A stretch of DNA of 64,000 bases from Aselliscus stoliczkanus (taxonomy: Eukaryota; Chordata; Mammalia; Chiroptera; Hipposideridae). Shown in pieces: positions 12,391 to 25,269 of the stretch (position 1 is the first letter of the stretch; every line of letters begins with the position of its first letter). A program made the translations under genes and the position numbers. The DNA is taken from contig CM066735.1 in the NCBI GenBank assembly GCA_033961575.1, positions 92,803,949 through 92,867,948 on the forward strand, in the 5' to 3' direction. Below the pieces are notes generated by a model. That model was not told the DNA's origin, did not search any database, and saw nothing but the letters and a program-made list of their open reading frames with translations.

Positions 12391-12639
12391 TACTACCAAC
12401 CCTCACAGTGGATAAAAGGTATTCCATTGGGAGGAAAATCACAGACAAATCAACTGTCTTAATGATCTATCAATCCTGGAGAATTTTGAGTTCTATATGA
12501 GAACTTACCATGATTCACTCATGCTTTTCTTTCATACCAGGACTACACTTTCCCACTTTTATTTTCATTCTATTGAGAGACACACTTTTATTTTCATTCT
12601 TATTAAGGGAAAAAACAACAACAATAACAACAACTTGTT

Positions 12640-12825
12640 GTGGTGCAATGGAAAAGTAGCTGGATGCTAAATCCCATAAAACTTGATCTCTAGAGAAGCC
12701 CAATTTGTCCACTAACTCACTCTGTTACTTGGCATAAATCATATCATCTCTCTGGGCTTTCACTTACTCATTTATAAAATGATGTCTATAGCCATCAGAT
12801 GATTTAAAATGTGTCCTTGAATTCA
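12640..12825 (+). repeat. MIR SINE relic
   Basis: 'tgtggtgcaatggaaaagtagctgg' resembles the MIR head, and 'tctctctgggctttcacttactcatttataaaatgatg' resembles the core and 3' half. The overlapping minus frame at 12515-12712 is not a gene. Confidence 0.7.
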
Positions 12826-13509
12826 TTCTAAGCTCTCCAAGAAGTGTAAATTTTTTGATAATTGATTTAATCTTCTTTTGGGTCTAGAATTTATAGGAGC
12901 AAAAGCACTGCTGAGTTGGTATTATTTTTTGCCAGAGAATCCTTTCTGTGGTTTGTAGCTCAACTGATGCTTTGTAAAACTTGTATACCTCTGCTGTTTT
13001 TCTTTTTTTCTTCTTTAAGAAGCTATAGTTGACAAAAATCAAATGTGTCAGCTACTGTTCTTGCGTTTCCAGCCATAGCATGGTATAAATAGAACTTAGA
13101 GGGAAATGGTTCAGTGTGGGAGTAGTAAGATGCTGTTTTCAGTCATTTGTGTTAATGTTTAAACCCCATTCCTACTGTTTACTACCAGTATGATAGTAGG
13201 CATGTTATTTCATTTATTTGAAGACACCTAGCACACAAGTTGGTACATGCTACCTGCCCAGTCAACTGACATCTCTTTATTTTGCCTTTTTGCCAGCATC
13301 TTATATACACACTCACAGAAGTCTAGACAGATAGATACATCTCTTTATCTATTTTATTGTTTTGTACTTTGCTATAAGTTAAGCATTTTTATTCATTACT
13401 TTGTAGCAAATTTTGATTCTTTTTGATTCCCGTATGCATTTTGAATACTACTAGGAGACAGTAGATTATTGATTTTTATAAACATTTTAGTCCAAACAGA
13501 ACCTTATTA
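12826..13509. other. Unassigned DNA
   Basis: No gene or repeat recognised. Confidence 0.5.
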
Positions 13510-13765
13510 TTTATGAGCATTAGGATTCAACTGAATCTCATTTTCTCTAAGCTTCTATTAATTTCAAGTGAATGTAACTCAGAACCCATAGCATCAAAAG
13601 CTTTTTGGATAGCCCATTTATAATGGGCCCCTTGTATTGCATTGTAGATCTGAGTATTTGTAGTCAATAAAACGTTGCCTGATTTATCATTTGCCATTTT
13701 ATTTATTCCTAAAATCTCTAGCACAACCCTCAAAGTTTCATTATTTCTGAAAACATCTTAAAAAC
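13510..13765 (-). repeat. Probable L2-type LINE relic, antisense to window
   Basis: On the minus strand, 'gttgtgctagagattttaggaataaataaaatggcaaatgata' resembles the degenerate L2 motif (gtgctaggaattggggataaaatggtgaacaa), followed by 'gctatccaaaaagctttt...tgagttacattcacttgaa', where L2 has a similar spacing of motifs. It carries a 68-codon minus frame (13527-13733) that looks protein-like but is best explained by the repeat. Confidence 0.4.
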
Positions 13766-14429
13766 TGACATTTAATATGGAAAAGTTTGATAAAGGGCAC
13801 TTACCAGAATCTCTGTTCTTTGACCTAGCATTTTAAAGATTCTACAACCAGACCCCAATCTATTCATTTTTATAGTAGTAGCTTCTACTCATCGCCAGTG
13901 TAACCACTGGGCTTCTGGCCTTCCCAGGGACCCCAGTGAAGATACACCCACCATTTTTGGTATCGGGTCTCCTTACTACTAATTCCATCTGTTGGTATTC
14001 CTCCTATGCTTCAAGGTCCACTGCAAGTCCAATGTCTTCATAAAACTCAGGATGACTGCTTACCTTAGTCTTTATTCTATGTAGACACATGAGGGATTAT
14101 TTCCATTTCCACTCAATTAGGTTTATCCCTTAAATTAGGTTTAGCACTGGTCATCCACTAACACTTTTCCTCCAAATCCCAATCTGCCTGGACAAATGCA
14201 GTCATCCCTATTCTCAATTTATGTATCAAGACTCAGACAAGCTGAAGAATATTGCTTATTCTGGCTGACTGCTATCATTATAACATTCTGATCATTAATT
14301 ACAACTCATATTTTTTTAAGTATATCGAGAAATCCTTTACATCATTCATGCCTGTTCTGCTTCCTTTCCCATGGACTACGTGTATATTCCAAAGCTTCAG
14401 CACTTTGCTCAAGTCATCTATTCCATTTT
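13766..14429. other. Unassigned DNA
   Basis: No gene or repeat recognised with confidence. Frames at 14252-14487 overlap on opposite strands. Confidence 0.5.
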
Positions 14430-15090
14430 CACAGAGGACGCCCATATAGATGCATATATATGTGTATATACATTTACACACATACAATGAAAATCATAGT
14501 ATAACACTGCTCACTATTTTGTACTTTGCTGTTTCACTTAAAAAATATCATGGACGTTTTCCCATATCAACTGACACAGGAGCTTGGATATTTTCATTGT
14601 CTTCTAAATGTTTCATTGTTTAGGAATACATATCATACTTTAAGCAGTCTCCTAACTTTGAACAAGCTTTTTTTTTCTTTTACAAATAGCACTGTCATAA
14701 ACATTCATAAAGAAGTTGCACAGAATTCTAATTATATTCTTTAGTAGAAAGTATTAAAATGGGAATTTCTGATTGAAAAATATGCAAGTGTTAAAACTTT
14801 TGATAAATAGTGCCATTTTTTTTCCAGGAATTTTCGTCTAACTGATTTCTCAGTATTCTCCTATTTTTCTTTACTGTCACTAACACTGTATATGAGTATG
14901 ATTCTTTAATTTTTATCTTTGTTTATTTGCTAGTCAAAAATATGTTTTTTAGGGTGTATTTTCTCAATTATTAATGAGAGTAAACAATTTTTCATATGCT
15001 TACTCAATATGTGACATTGCCTCTCCTGGAATAGACTCTTCATTTTATTTGCACCCATGACTAAACAAGTGACAAGTTCCTGCATCCCAG
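14430..15090 (-). repeat. Ancient L1M-type LINE 3' region, antisense
   Basis: The plus strand keeps the order of motifs seen in antisense ancient L1 3' ends: 'cactattttgtactttgctgtttcactt', 'aaaatatcatggacgttttcccat', 'aatagcactgtcataaacattcata', 'aagtattaaaatgggaatttctgattg', then 'gagagtaaacaatttttcatatgctt'. Coding content is destroyed. The subfamily cannot be named by eye. Confidence 0.65.
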
Positions 15091-16990
15091 GTAAGAACTT
15101 CAAATGAGAACCATCCAATTAAAAATAGAAGCCTTGAAATTTTCTATTTGGTGTTGGTAAGATGACTGTTCTCAGAGAGACTTTTGGAAGTTGGTTAAAC
15201 ATCAAATACTTAAATGAATTTCAAGGTACCTTCATACATTCAGCATGTTTTCTTTCAACGAATTGGAGGAAAATCTTCCCCATCCCAAATGCTTACGTCT
15301 CTTAAACACTGAGTTGCTAAAGTATTTGGAAAGCCATTATCTGTAACTTAAAAAATAATACATGCATTTAAAGTTCTTGCACTTTCCTAAAGCATTTGAC
15401 TTGTTGGTCCTACTCCTCCCAGAACAATTGAGTCAACTTTCATGGTCAGCATTTCTCATGCTAGTGTTTTCTGGGAGTTGTTATAGATACACACTTTTGG
15501 ACATGCCATCAGGCTACAAGTCATATCATAGTTTATTGCTCACAATAATTTAGTATACCTTGGACTCTACTCCCTGCCTAGAAAGGAGGAAATTCTGCTT
15601 CAGTTGTGTTTTGTGGATCTTTCCTCCCTAACATTCACCATCACTCACACGGATACACCCTGGGTATCCCTCTAGCCTCAGTGTTGTTAGTAGGTTAGAA
15701 CATTGTGGAAAACATTCTTCTGATTTTCAACAGCCATTCAGCAATATTGGGTGCTCCTTGTCCAAGCCCACACAAGTTCCTGAAGGATTGCAGCTCCACT
15801 GTGCCTATGTCATTGTGGGCAAGGGATGTTATTCCTCTTCCTGTCAAGGCCGTGATTACTTTAAGCACTGACTTTTCAGGAATATCTGGAAGAAATCAAG
15901 GCTCCTGGTGCCCAGAGTTCTTCTTTCTCTGTCATAAGGAGTACAGTACAAATTATTTCACGAGTATCTACTTCTTGCACTTCTCCAAGCGCACATCTCC
16001 TTCCACTCAGAGATGTTTCAGCCTAATTTCCTATATGTGGACTGATAAAATCACAATACTGGCTTTTATTTCCTGGGGAATAAGAGTGGAGACATAAGTA
16101 AATCCCTCTTTCCTCATTTCACAATTTATCACAGTGGCAAGAAGCCAGGTAGAATATCTTTCAATCATAGCACCAAGATGCAATAGAAGATGCATATGCA
16201 GAATGAGACATCAGATCAAAATATAAAGTTATTAAACTATACAGAGTCTCACTACTATTGGACCCCTGGAGTAATGAGAATCCCATCTTTTTCACAAATG
16301 GAGTAGAAGGCCTCATGTTTCGTTCCTTTAGGTATAGTGAATAAAGCACCAATTCTTGGAGAATTCTCAGATGACACAGTGTTTAAGATTAAAGTCATGA
16401 GAGAATTTTATATTATTATTATTTTTTTTGATCAGCCAGTAAGCAAAGGGGCCTACCAGTTTCCAAGATTTCATCCTAGATTAAGAGAAAAATAGGCTTC
16501 CCCTAGAGTTTAAAATGATATTGATAGAGAGAGCTAAAGCTATAGTTCAGTTATATTCCATTTGTTTTGTTTGTTTAATCTTTACATTAGAAGTACATAT
16601 ATAAAACATTTGCTCTTAATTTTAACACATCTTTCCATGATTTTGGCTTCACTGAACTTTTAATATATTCAGTGGATTTCTTTGTTTGTTTGTTTGCTTG
16701 TTTTTTGTTGTACCTGTGCACACGTGTGTATTAATGAATAGGTCAAAATTGAATCTTGTACATTCTTATACAAATTTTGTTTTTTGTAATACAAAGTTTT
16801 GATAGGCTTATTAATTTTAACTTAAGTAATATTCAAAATAATTATTTTATTACATTTAATTTACTTTAGATAATTTTAAGAATAGATGAATTATAAATGA
16901 TAAAGGGCTAAAAATGAATGATTTCTGGGTGATCATGATGAAGCCAGTTCTTTCTTTTTGCCCAACTGAAATATTAAAATTTTAAGAGGT
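15091..16990. other. Unassigned DNA with a 130-codon chance frame
   Basis: The longest frame (15705-16097, plus) has no motif I recognise, no splice-site context that convinces me, and low-complexity flanks. A TG-rich microsatellite-like stretch occurs at 16560-16720. Confidence 0.45.
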
Positions 16991-18560
16991 ATATCAGTCA
17001 GGATTCAGGAGAAGATGAACCCAGACAGAAATCTGAGCATCAGAAATTATTATCTGGTTAGCAATGACTAAAGAATATAGTAGTAGCATGTATAGGAACA
17101 GGACCACTATATGTATACCTAGGTCTTGAATAGTGTATGGTAGATGAACAGGATCTAGAAGAAGCCCCTACACCACATACTGAGATCCAGACTCCATTGG
17201 AGAGGTCAAGGCCGTGACTGTCTGGAGGACAGAGTTTTCTGAGGCTGCGAAGCAGCTCAAGGGGTTGTCAGTGGAGTCATCCCTAAGGATATGTCATGGC
17301 AGCAATACTCTGCATGTAGAGACTTCAGAGTTACCACTCCCCCACTGCCCAGAGCTGGCCCTGCAGGCACTGTGGATGTGGCTGGAACTGGACATTGCAG
17401 AGAGGAGGTGTGCTTCAGGTAACTGCCTCCAGGAGCATCTCAGCACCCAGAAGAGAAACCCATTCCTCCTTCAGTTTTTCCCTTTCCTGCTTCCTGCTGA
17501 CAAAGCTTAACAATTGTGCCAATTGTCAAGGGAGAAATGGTTGCAGGTCCAGCTCTGCTGTCATAGAGAAGGCTATGGAGTGTGGATTTGCAACAGTTGC
17601 TGTCATTTAGCAACTCACACAATTAAATATCGGGTATGACTTTCAGCAATATCAGCCCTGAGGCTACAATAAATAAAATATTCTTTCATGGTTGTCATGG
17701 TAGCTCTCTGTTCCTCAGGCTGTGACTTGAGCTGGGAGCTTGTCATTTTTTTCTCTGTAACTGCTCAAGTGAAATCAGAAAAATCTGCCCTACACCACAG
17801 TCATTATTGCCATCATGGTCAAGTACAGCCACCAATGGGACTCTCAAGACACTTGCTCAGTTGGCACTTTATCACAATACACCACAGGTGGTAGTTTGAT
17901 TAATTGTGACATCACTGCATGTCATGGATTCCTAGAATCCCATTTGCCATTAGCATGGAGCTCAGCACTGCAATCAAGCCTAAGGGTGCAACCAAACTAT
18001 GCCCCGAATCACAACTTTGCAAGTCTACCACCTGGACCACTTCCAGGGCAGGAACCTTATAGTAATTTGAACAGGAAAAGTTTAATATAAAGAATTGTTA
18101 CTTACAACAGGGGATTGAGGTAATGAGACAGGCTAGTAATGATCAATGAGGACTCTAAAGCATCTAGGAAGAGCACATACAGGGAGAACTCATTACTGCT
18201 TAGGCTGAGAGAGTGTAGCCAAGGAATCATTAGGAGTTGAGAGACCACTCTTTCCGAGGGCTGAGATCTAAACTTTATTGGTGAGAACATTCATGGCTCA
18301 CTGGGTAGCAGAAATCTTAGTGAGGTCACTAGCCACTTGGGGGAGTGCCAGGGAAGTTACTGCCAGGAACTGTTGTATGCTCTAGCCCCCACTGGAAGCA
18401 CACCTGCAGAAGCCATGCACATGGCAGGAGCCAGGTTTTATAGGAACCACTCACTATCCCTGTAGGAGCCTGGCTCCAGGCTCACCAGAATCAGTGAAAG
18501 GAGCCCTTTCCTCTCCCAGGGTCACTTTAGCATTTTATAATGACAAAATTGAACATCATG
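16991..18560. other. Unassigned, GC-richer DNA, possibly an old repeat
   Basis: Composition is clearly less AT-rich than the flanks. Phrases such as 'tatcagtcaggattcaggag' (16992 on) and 'ggaaaagtttaatataaagaattgttactta' (18072 on) resemble pieces of old LTR-type or other interspersed repeats, but I cannot assign a family. Overlapping frames of 60-98 codons at 17214-18290 have no recognisable product. Confidence 0.35.
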
Positions 18561-18837
18561 CCAGCTAACAAATTAGAAACATTTACAGGGTCCATCAACA
18601 TGATTACAGAATATGCAATGAAGGGTGGATTTAAACCAGAAAGATAAAAATCAGTGCCTATAATATCACAGCACACCATTTAAATAAGATTGTTTTCAGA
18701 TAAATTTACTCAGCAACTATGAACATATACTCCAATGTAATGTAGAGAATGTAGGAGAGTGAGTCATGTTTGTTTTTTAATTTCTGATGATAATAAATAA
18801 GTGAAGAAATCTATATACTAGGATCAAGATGATAATG

Positions 18838-18868
<31 letters not shown>

Positions 18869-19859
18869 TGTAATAACAAAAACGACAACAAAAGAAACAG
18901 AAGAGAGAATCTTTGAGGAAAACTGAACCTATTCCATTCATTAGTGGCCCAATAAACATGACATTTCAACAGAATGTTTATAAGAATAAAAGGAAGATAT
19001 GGATTACTCTGAACTTGGAATATGTTGATAGATTTATTCTGAAGTTTCCTAAAGGAAGTTTCCAGTAATTTATTCAGCCTCATGCTATTTCATGTTGACA
19101 TAGCTCTTTTACTCTTTTCCAGATCTCAGAAATAATAAGAGATATATACAAATTATTTTTGTCTTTTAAGAAAATATTCTGTTCTAATGCTCTTTGGGAC
19201 AATTTTTTAAATGCAGTGTCTGGAATGCCTTCACTTTAAATGGCATAAATATAGTGATCTAGCTAATTAACTCACACAATACTTAGATGAATAAAGAAAA
19301 TATACATTTTTATTGGTTCTTCTAGCTTGTCTAATTTTTCTTATAATCCCTACCCACTGGGTAAGGGGATAAATACTATAATGTAAATTTTACAATTTAC
19401 AATTTTCAATAAATTTTTTTAAAAAATAGAATTTTAGGTATACTCAGACCTTTTAAATATAACACTCATTCTTTTTTATCCCTTCCCCCTTCCTGTGGTC
19501 TTCTCTTGGGGGTATCTAGGCTTATGTGCAAGGTAACTTAGTTGCAGGAGGCAAAGAAGCATCTCAGTTCTCACTGGTCACTGTTTTCTGAATTCTCATT
19601 GGATCTTGCTGCTATGTTCTCTGGTTTTCCCCTCTTACTATTACGGTTTCATCGCGGGTTATTTTTGGTAGGGCAGTGGATTCCACTGCTGGAGCCCATG
19701 GCCCCAGAAAAAAACCTCCACCTGAGGGTCCCATAAATTTTCGGTAGTTATGCCTCACCTGGTGCTATACCACCAATTATTACGGCAGCTCTGTGGAGAC
19801 TAGAGTGGAAGAGGATTAAACTGGAAATGGAACGTGAGATTAAAAGACAATATCTAGGT
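18561..19859. other. Unassigned DNA with (AAT)n microsatellite
   Basis: An (AAT)n run occupies about 18838-18868. The Tyr-, Leu- and Ile-rich minus frames at 18777-19083 are translations of that run. Otherwise nothing recognised. Confidence 0.6.
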
Positions 19860-20589
19860 AAGAACTCATAATGGTTTGGAGTCAGGCAGTCATGATAGAG
19901 ATAAAAGGTAGACACATTTTAGATATATTTTGTGGTTTGAACCTGCAGGAATTGCTGATTTGGGGTCATGGGGAATTAAAGAAGCAAGAAAAATATGTTC
20001 TTAAAATAGTCAGAGATTGGCATCCAGCTCAAAGACTTGGGTGGATAAGCATGATATTTACACAGTTAAGGAAGATAAGGAGTGTTATATTCATATGTAA
20101 GAAATCAGGTTTGAAAAAAAAAGAAGAAATCAGGTTTGTGTGTGTGAAGATGGAAGTAACTGTGATACTTGCAAAAGAAAGTGGGAAATACAGTTAGACA
20201 CTTTAATGTGGAGCTCAGAGAAAAATCAGGGATAGATTGGAGTTCTTTGTTTTTAACTTAGGTGATGGTCAAAGCCAAGGCAATGAATCAAAACTTCTTT
20301 GGAAAGAGTATAAGAAAGAAAAGAGAACCTAGGCAATAAGCCCTGAGGCTCTCCAAGTTTCAGCTTTTGGACAAATAAAGACAATTTGATATGACACTAG
20401 AACATAGTGGGCATCCCGGAAGAGGAAACCCAAGGGCAGGGAGTGTTATAAAATCCAATGAAGAATGTTTGTAAAGTAGAGAACGAAAAAGTGATGAGGA
20501 ATGATGAAGAGAGAGGAGCATAACCTTTATCTGGCCACATGGAGTTCAATTGACCACTTTTCCAAGAGCACTTTCAATGGCGTGCTAAG
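19860..20589 (-). repeat. Possible old L2-type relic
   Basis: Scattered phrases such as 'gagctcagagaaaaatcagggatagattggag' and 'ccctgaggctctcc' resemble antisense L2 sequence, but the divergence is too high for certainty. A 108-codon plus frame (19871-20197) is not supported as a gene. Confidence 0.3.
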
Positions 20590-20724
20590 AATAGAATTTG
20601 GAGGGCTGGCCGAGTTGTGCGGTGGTTAAGAGCTGGCTTGGGATGCCAGTGGCCCTGGTTTGGATCCCACATATGAGGGCTAGTGACACTGCCCTCTAAA
20701 AAGAAAAAAAAAATAGAATTTAGA
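20590..20724 (+). mobile_element. tRNA-derived SINE, short form, with 13-bp TSD
   Basis: The body at 20603-20711 reads GGGCTGGCCGAGTTGTG at the head, then a stem-loop 'gctggcttgggatgccagt', a B box 'ggtttggatcc', and ends 'gacactgccctct' with an A-rich tail. It is flanked by AATAGAATTTGGA (20590-20602) and AATAGAATTTAGA (20712-20724), one mismatch. Confidence 0.93.
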
Positions 20725-20895
20725 TGGCTGTGTATATTGAAGAGTGAGTGGAATGTGTGAAAGGGGAAATGATTGTGTATGGGTTCAGATTTGTAGCATC
20801 TGGAGGGAGAAATTTTTATATATAAGTGATTTGGGTGTACATATATGTTTGTGGGAATAATCCAGTGGTATTAACAGTATAGGAGAAACACTGCT

Positions 20896-21185
20896 AGCAT
20901 CAGTGATTCAACCCTGGTGTCACCTTACAATCACTTGGGAAGATTTTTAAAATATGAATGATTGGGCCAATCCCAGACTGGTGAATCAAAATCTCTGGGA
21001 GTGTGGCCTTAGAATTGGCATGTTAAAAAATGCCCCACATGATTCAAATAGTAGCTAGTGTTCAAGAACCCTCAAGTAACTCACAGGTTTCTCAAACTTC
21101 GGAGTCAACACTCCAGTTTCTGATTTCTTACCTAAGTGATGCTGATGTTGCTGGTCTGAGGAACACATTTGAAAACCACTGAACA
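20896..21185. repeat. MER5A-like hAT-Charlie MITE sequences, two joined pieces
   Basis: The first piece (20897-21060) contains 'cttacaatcacttgggaagatttttaaaat' and 'agactggtgaatcaaaatctctggga', typical MER5A phrases. The second (21060-21180) reads on the minus strand as 'cagtggttttcaaatgtgttcctcagaccagcaacatcagcatcac', the MER5A left end. The two pieces are adjacent, so this is either a rearranged copy or two insertions. Confidence 0.65.
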
Positions 21186-22349
21186 GAATGAAGAAACCCC
21201 ATATAAAGGTGTGAAAGGGAAGGGGTTCTGAGTAGCCATGGAAAATCCTTAACAGAGAGAGGCTCTCTTTCTCCAATATCACAGGAAGGCAAAGGATGAT
21301 GGGAAACGTAAGAATGATCTGTGATAGGAAAGCCAGGGCCTGGCTATTTCAATATAGTGTATGTGAGGTCATCAAATGAGTGTAGGTGGGGAACTGGAGC
21401 ATACAAGATCTAAGAAAGTGGAAGATTATTTTCTTATATTGTGCATATTAAGCCAACTATGGAAATGTAGTAGAAATACCAGGCAATCCTCATTTGAGGT
21501 TTGAAACAGGAAATTTAAAAGGGGAAAGTCAACTGCTTGTATAAATTTCCCTTACAACAATCAGAAGTGACCAATACATAGGATTCTTGTTCAACTACCA
21601 TCTATTAGTAGTCTTCTAGTAATGGGCAGTGGATAAAAGTCTTTTGCTTAGATTTATGCATAGAAAAATTGAGAATTGGTTTCTCTGCCAAAAGCTAGAT
21701 GATAACAATGGATGAGATTATGGCTATTGAACCACTGGAAAGAGTGTTTGTGGTAACTATGTATCTAATTATTCTGGCATTGACATAATCAATGCCTTCA
21801 CTCCAGCTGATCCTTGTGGGATCAGCTTGTCGTTGCCTTTTCTCTTCAGAGCACAGGCAAGCAAATTGCTTGTTTCTGCAAAACCCTTTGAGAACTTCAC
21901 TCCAGATGTCTTCATCTTATAGGTACACAGCCGTAGAAAAATATATCTTAGGAAATTATTAATGTGTGCTGAGAGTTACTTAGAGTACCATAATATTCAG
22001 GATCCAAATTTGAAGATCCCTGGAAATGGTAGGGACCATTAAATCAATGGACTTAACTATAAACAGAAAAAAAAATGAAGTAACAGATTTTTAATAATCA
22101 TGTTCCTTTCAACACATGAGGATAAACAACTCTTTTAAAGGATACAAAACCATTTGTGGATTATCTAAAACAATCTTGATCAGAAAAGTTGCTTTATAAA
22201 AGAGAAATGTTACTCTTGGTATAAAACGAGTATATTGCCTTGGAGGAGGGTATGGGATTGGCAATGAACCTCTTTCTGCATATTTTAATGATATTAAAAA
22301 TAGTGTGTTTTTACTATTCAGAGAACTTCCCAAATGTATTCTTCAATTC
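21186..22349. other. Unassigned DNA
   Basis: No gene or repeat recognised. Confidence 0.5.
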
Positions 22350-22530
22350 AGTAAACAGTTCTTAATTCCTACTGTGCAAGCTCCCCATTCCTTTAATTTC
22401 CACTACAAACTTGTCAGATAGGGAAGCTAATATGCTCCTCTTTCAAGTGAAGGAAAATAAAGAGCCTAATTTATTTGCATAGTCTTATAATTGGTGCCAG
22501 TAATGGGACATAGGACCCATGGTTTTGATT
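22350..22530 (+). repeat. MIR-like relic
   Basis: A weak MIR-type order is visible: 'tcctactgtgcaagctcc', 'acaaacttgtcagatagggaagctaatatgctcctc', then 'gtcttataattggtgccagtaatgggacataggacccatgg', which resembles the MIR 3' part with 'aagtggcagagccaggattcgaacc'. Confidence 0.45.
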
Positions 22531-23330
22531 TCTCACCAATGTTTTTCTCCCCAAAAAAGTTTAAGTGTGGCTTTTTGTACTTTTTTACAAATAAAGCAAT
22601 CATTAAATTTCAGGAGAGGTTTAGTTTCTTGAAATTTAAACTACTTTTGCCCTAAGGAATAAAGCATTAACAGTGGCGAAATCATTGCATTTTACCCTTC
22701 TCACCCACCCCATTCTCCTTCAAAGGAAATTATTCTCATTTTCTTTTCTCTCACTTCCCATTCTTCTTTACAGAAAACTAATTTTAACCTAAAGCAATTT
22801 AGAAAATTAAAAGCAGAGACTTGAAAGGGAAATATTGCATTTTTTTCCAAATTAGGATTAGTTAATAATTTGAGACTTAAAGAGGATTAAAAGTCTGGAT
22901 TTTGACCAGCATCTAACTCTGTTTCCAGCGGGTGTACACCAAGTATGCTTGTCTCGGTCCTGAGGGAAACAGCTTTTCTATGACTGAAGAGCTCTCTAGT
23001 TCAATGGGGATTTGAGGTACTTGGAGCTAGAAGTCTGAACTTGTGAAAAGAATGTAAGTGCCTGGAAACCACCTGAGAGGCAAGCTAGTGGTGGCCTCTC
23101 TTCTCTGTGCACTGAGAGCACAGCCTTTTAGCTTGATCCTAGTTCCAGGGGACCTCAATTCAAAATCCAGCAGCACAGCTTCAGGGAAGCATGTGTATTT
23201 CAGGGTACTAGGAATCCATTTAGATATTTTCTTTTATTCTTGGTTTTCTTAGTTCCTTTCCTTCATCCCACTCTTCCCCAGCCTTTAATATTTCCTCTTT
23301 ATTTTCTTTGTCTGACTTGTCACCCACCCT
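22531..23330. other. Unassigned DNA
   Basis: No gene or repeat recognised. Confidence 0.5.
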
Positions 23331-23490
23331 CTCCCTTCTCCTTCCTCCCTCTCTCCCTCCCTCCCTCCTTCCCTCTTTTCCTTCCTTCCTTCCTTCCTTC
23401 CTTCCTTCCTTCCTTCCTTCCTTCCTTCCTTCCTTCCTTCCTTCCTTCCTTCCTTCCTTCCTTCCTGCTTTCCCTCCTTCCTGCCTTCCT
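23331..23490. repeat. (TTCC)n homopyrimidine/homopurine tract
   Basis: An imperfect CCCT/TCCC lead-in is followed by an almost pure TTCC tetranucleotide run at about 23381-23466 and a decaying end. It produces long artefactual frames on both strands (Pro-Ser-Phe-Leu and Lys-Glu-Gly-Arg repeats). Confidence 0.97.
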
Positions 23491-24349
23491 GTGGATCTAA
23501 CTCCCATCCTTTCACTTCTTTGGTTCAATTTTGCTGACTTTACATAGCAATATATCTTAGATTTAAAAATAATGTTGCTTTAAAAACGTTTTAACTCTGT
23601 AACCTAATCCATAAAAAAAAATTTAGTAAGTATACTATTTCTTTTAGCACCAGCTCTTCAGCACGTAGCTATTTATCTCGGGTTCTACTGATCTTTGGTG
23701 GCATTCTTTAGAGAACACTAGATTCTGCCTAAAGGACCAGAAGAAGGCTCTTATATGACCCAAATCTTGAGTAGTTTAACTGATGGTAGCACTCCTTTTT
23801 ATTTTTCAATCACCAAGTAACTTCTAGGGAATATATAGTGCCAACGTTTAGTCACAAGAGTCCATTGCACACAGCTTTGCCCATGTCTAATTAAGGATTT
23901 TGCATGTTCAATGAAGAAATCCTACCCTTCTGCAGAACTTCTTACCCCAGGATGGCATCAGTTACCATCCATAACACTAATTTGGAATAAAATAATCTAA
24001 TTTATGATTCCATGATATAATTTCCTCAATGCTTAAATTCATCATTGTCACTAAAATGGGGAAATGAAAATAATGATATTACAAAATTTACCTACCATGG
24101 ACTTTACAGGTATAAATTATTGTCCTTCTCAAGATAAGAATTTTACATCATTTTTTTTCTGAATTTGATAGCTTTCTACAGATATCCTGATAAACAGTAT
24201 CAGTTACTAAAGAAGATATCAGAGGGTTAGTTCATTAACTGTCTTTGACTTAACTTCAAAGGACCTGTGATGAACCCATCATCAAAAGCACCACAGGCAG
24301 ATTGAACATGGCCTGAGCCTGTAGATTAGGCATTTAACTACACATTTAG
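23491..24349. other. Unassigned DNA
   Basis: No gene or repeat recognised. Confidence 0.5.
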
Positions 24350-24475
24350 AAAGGGAAGCTTGGATTTGGGGCTTCTACTGACTTTCTTTGGATCCTTGGA
24401 TAAAAGATAGGCTCTGTACTTCAGCTTTTTCATCTGCCAATCCAGGAGAGTGTGGGCTGACTCAAAAATAATCAA
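24350..24475 (+). repeat. Possible MIR relic
   Basis: 'gcttctactgactttctttggatccttggataaa' and 'ctctgtacttcagctttttcatctgcc' resemble the MIR core and 3' half (ctgtgtgaccttgggcaag...cctcagtttcctcatctg). Weak match. Confidence 0.4.
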
Positions 24476-25269
24476 GGATATTTTCTAATTACATTGAAAT
24501 ATAGAGCTAATGTTTATTCTCTGGAAAATGAAAGGCATCATTGATCAATGAGTAAAATTAACTTCAGAGATAGCTCCAGAAGAGTGGAGGGAGGACCTGT
24601 GATGGCAGACTTGCAGTAGGTTTAATAATCAAAGGTAATGCTGGAGGCAAATGCCAGCAATTTCTCTTTAGTCACCCCGTGACCTCTAGTATGAAGGTAG
24701 ATGAAATCTTTCTCAGGTTTGTATCTAAACTACTGTTTCATACTTTGAGAGGCATAGTGGACTGCCATTGTTTAATAAGTTGCCATGAATATTATTGAGT
24801 GAATATTATTTAATATTATTGAGATTCCTACATTAGGTAGAAGTTTGATTAAGATGATCAAGAGATATTAAAGAATAGCATGAGAATTTTAGAATATTAT
24901 TAATCTGTCAGATATTATGAATTTCATTCGTAGAGTAAGATATGAAGGTAAGCTGCCAAGCAGGAATATGCGTGCCTGAACCCTGTGCCACGCTAGCATA
25001 GGACCATTCCATTCAGCATCCATGGTTGAGCCTCCTCATAAATATTGTTACCTTTCTGTTTCAAAGTGTTCAGTCCACAGATACATTGTACTCTATTCAT
25101 AGATTTGGTAAATAAATAGGTAGAAAGTTTTAAATTTGGGGAGACTATGGAGAATGTTGGATTCAATATTTCTTCTTAATATACGTTAACACCTACACTA
25201 TTCATAAGACAATTTCTTAAATGTTTCAATGTAAAGGCTTTCCAAAAACACATAAAAAAAGAGCTTAAT
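24476..25269. other. Unassigned DNA
   Basis: No gene or repeat recognised. 'gaatattatt' is repeated several times near 24786-24815. Confidence 0.5.

Noticed and set aside
13527..13733. A 68-codon, protein-like minus frame
   Set aside because: The sequence matches the order of motifs in old L2 repeats and has no recognised family; a repeat relic explains it.
15705..16097. A 130-codon plus frame
   Set aside because: No family resemblance and ordinary AT-rich flanks. Length alone is within chance for this much sequence.
23220..23547. Four overlapping frames of 76-102 codons on both strands
   Set aside because: They are translations of the TTCC tract (Pro-Ser-Phe-Leu and Lys-Glu-Gly-Arg repeats) and carry no protein information.
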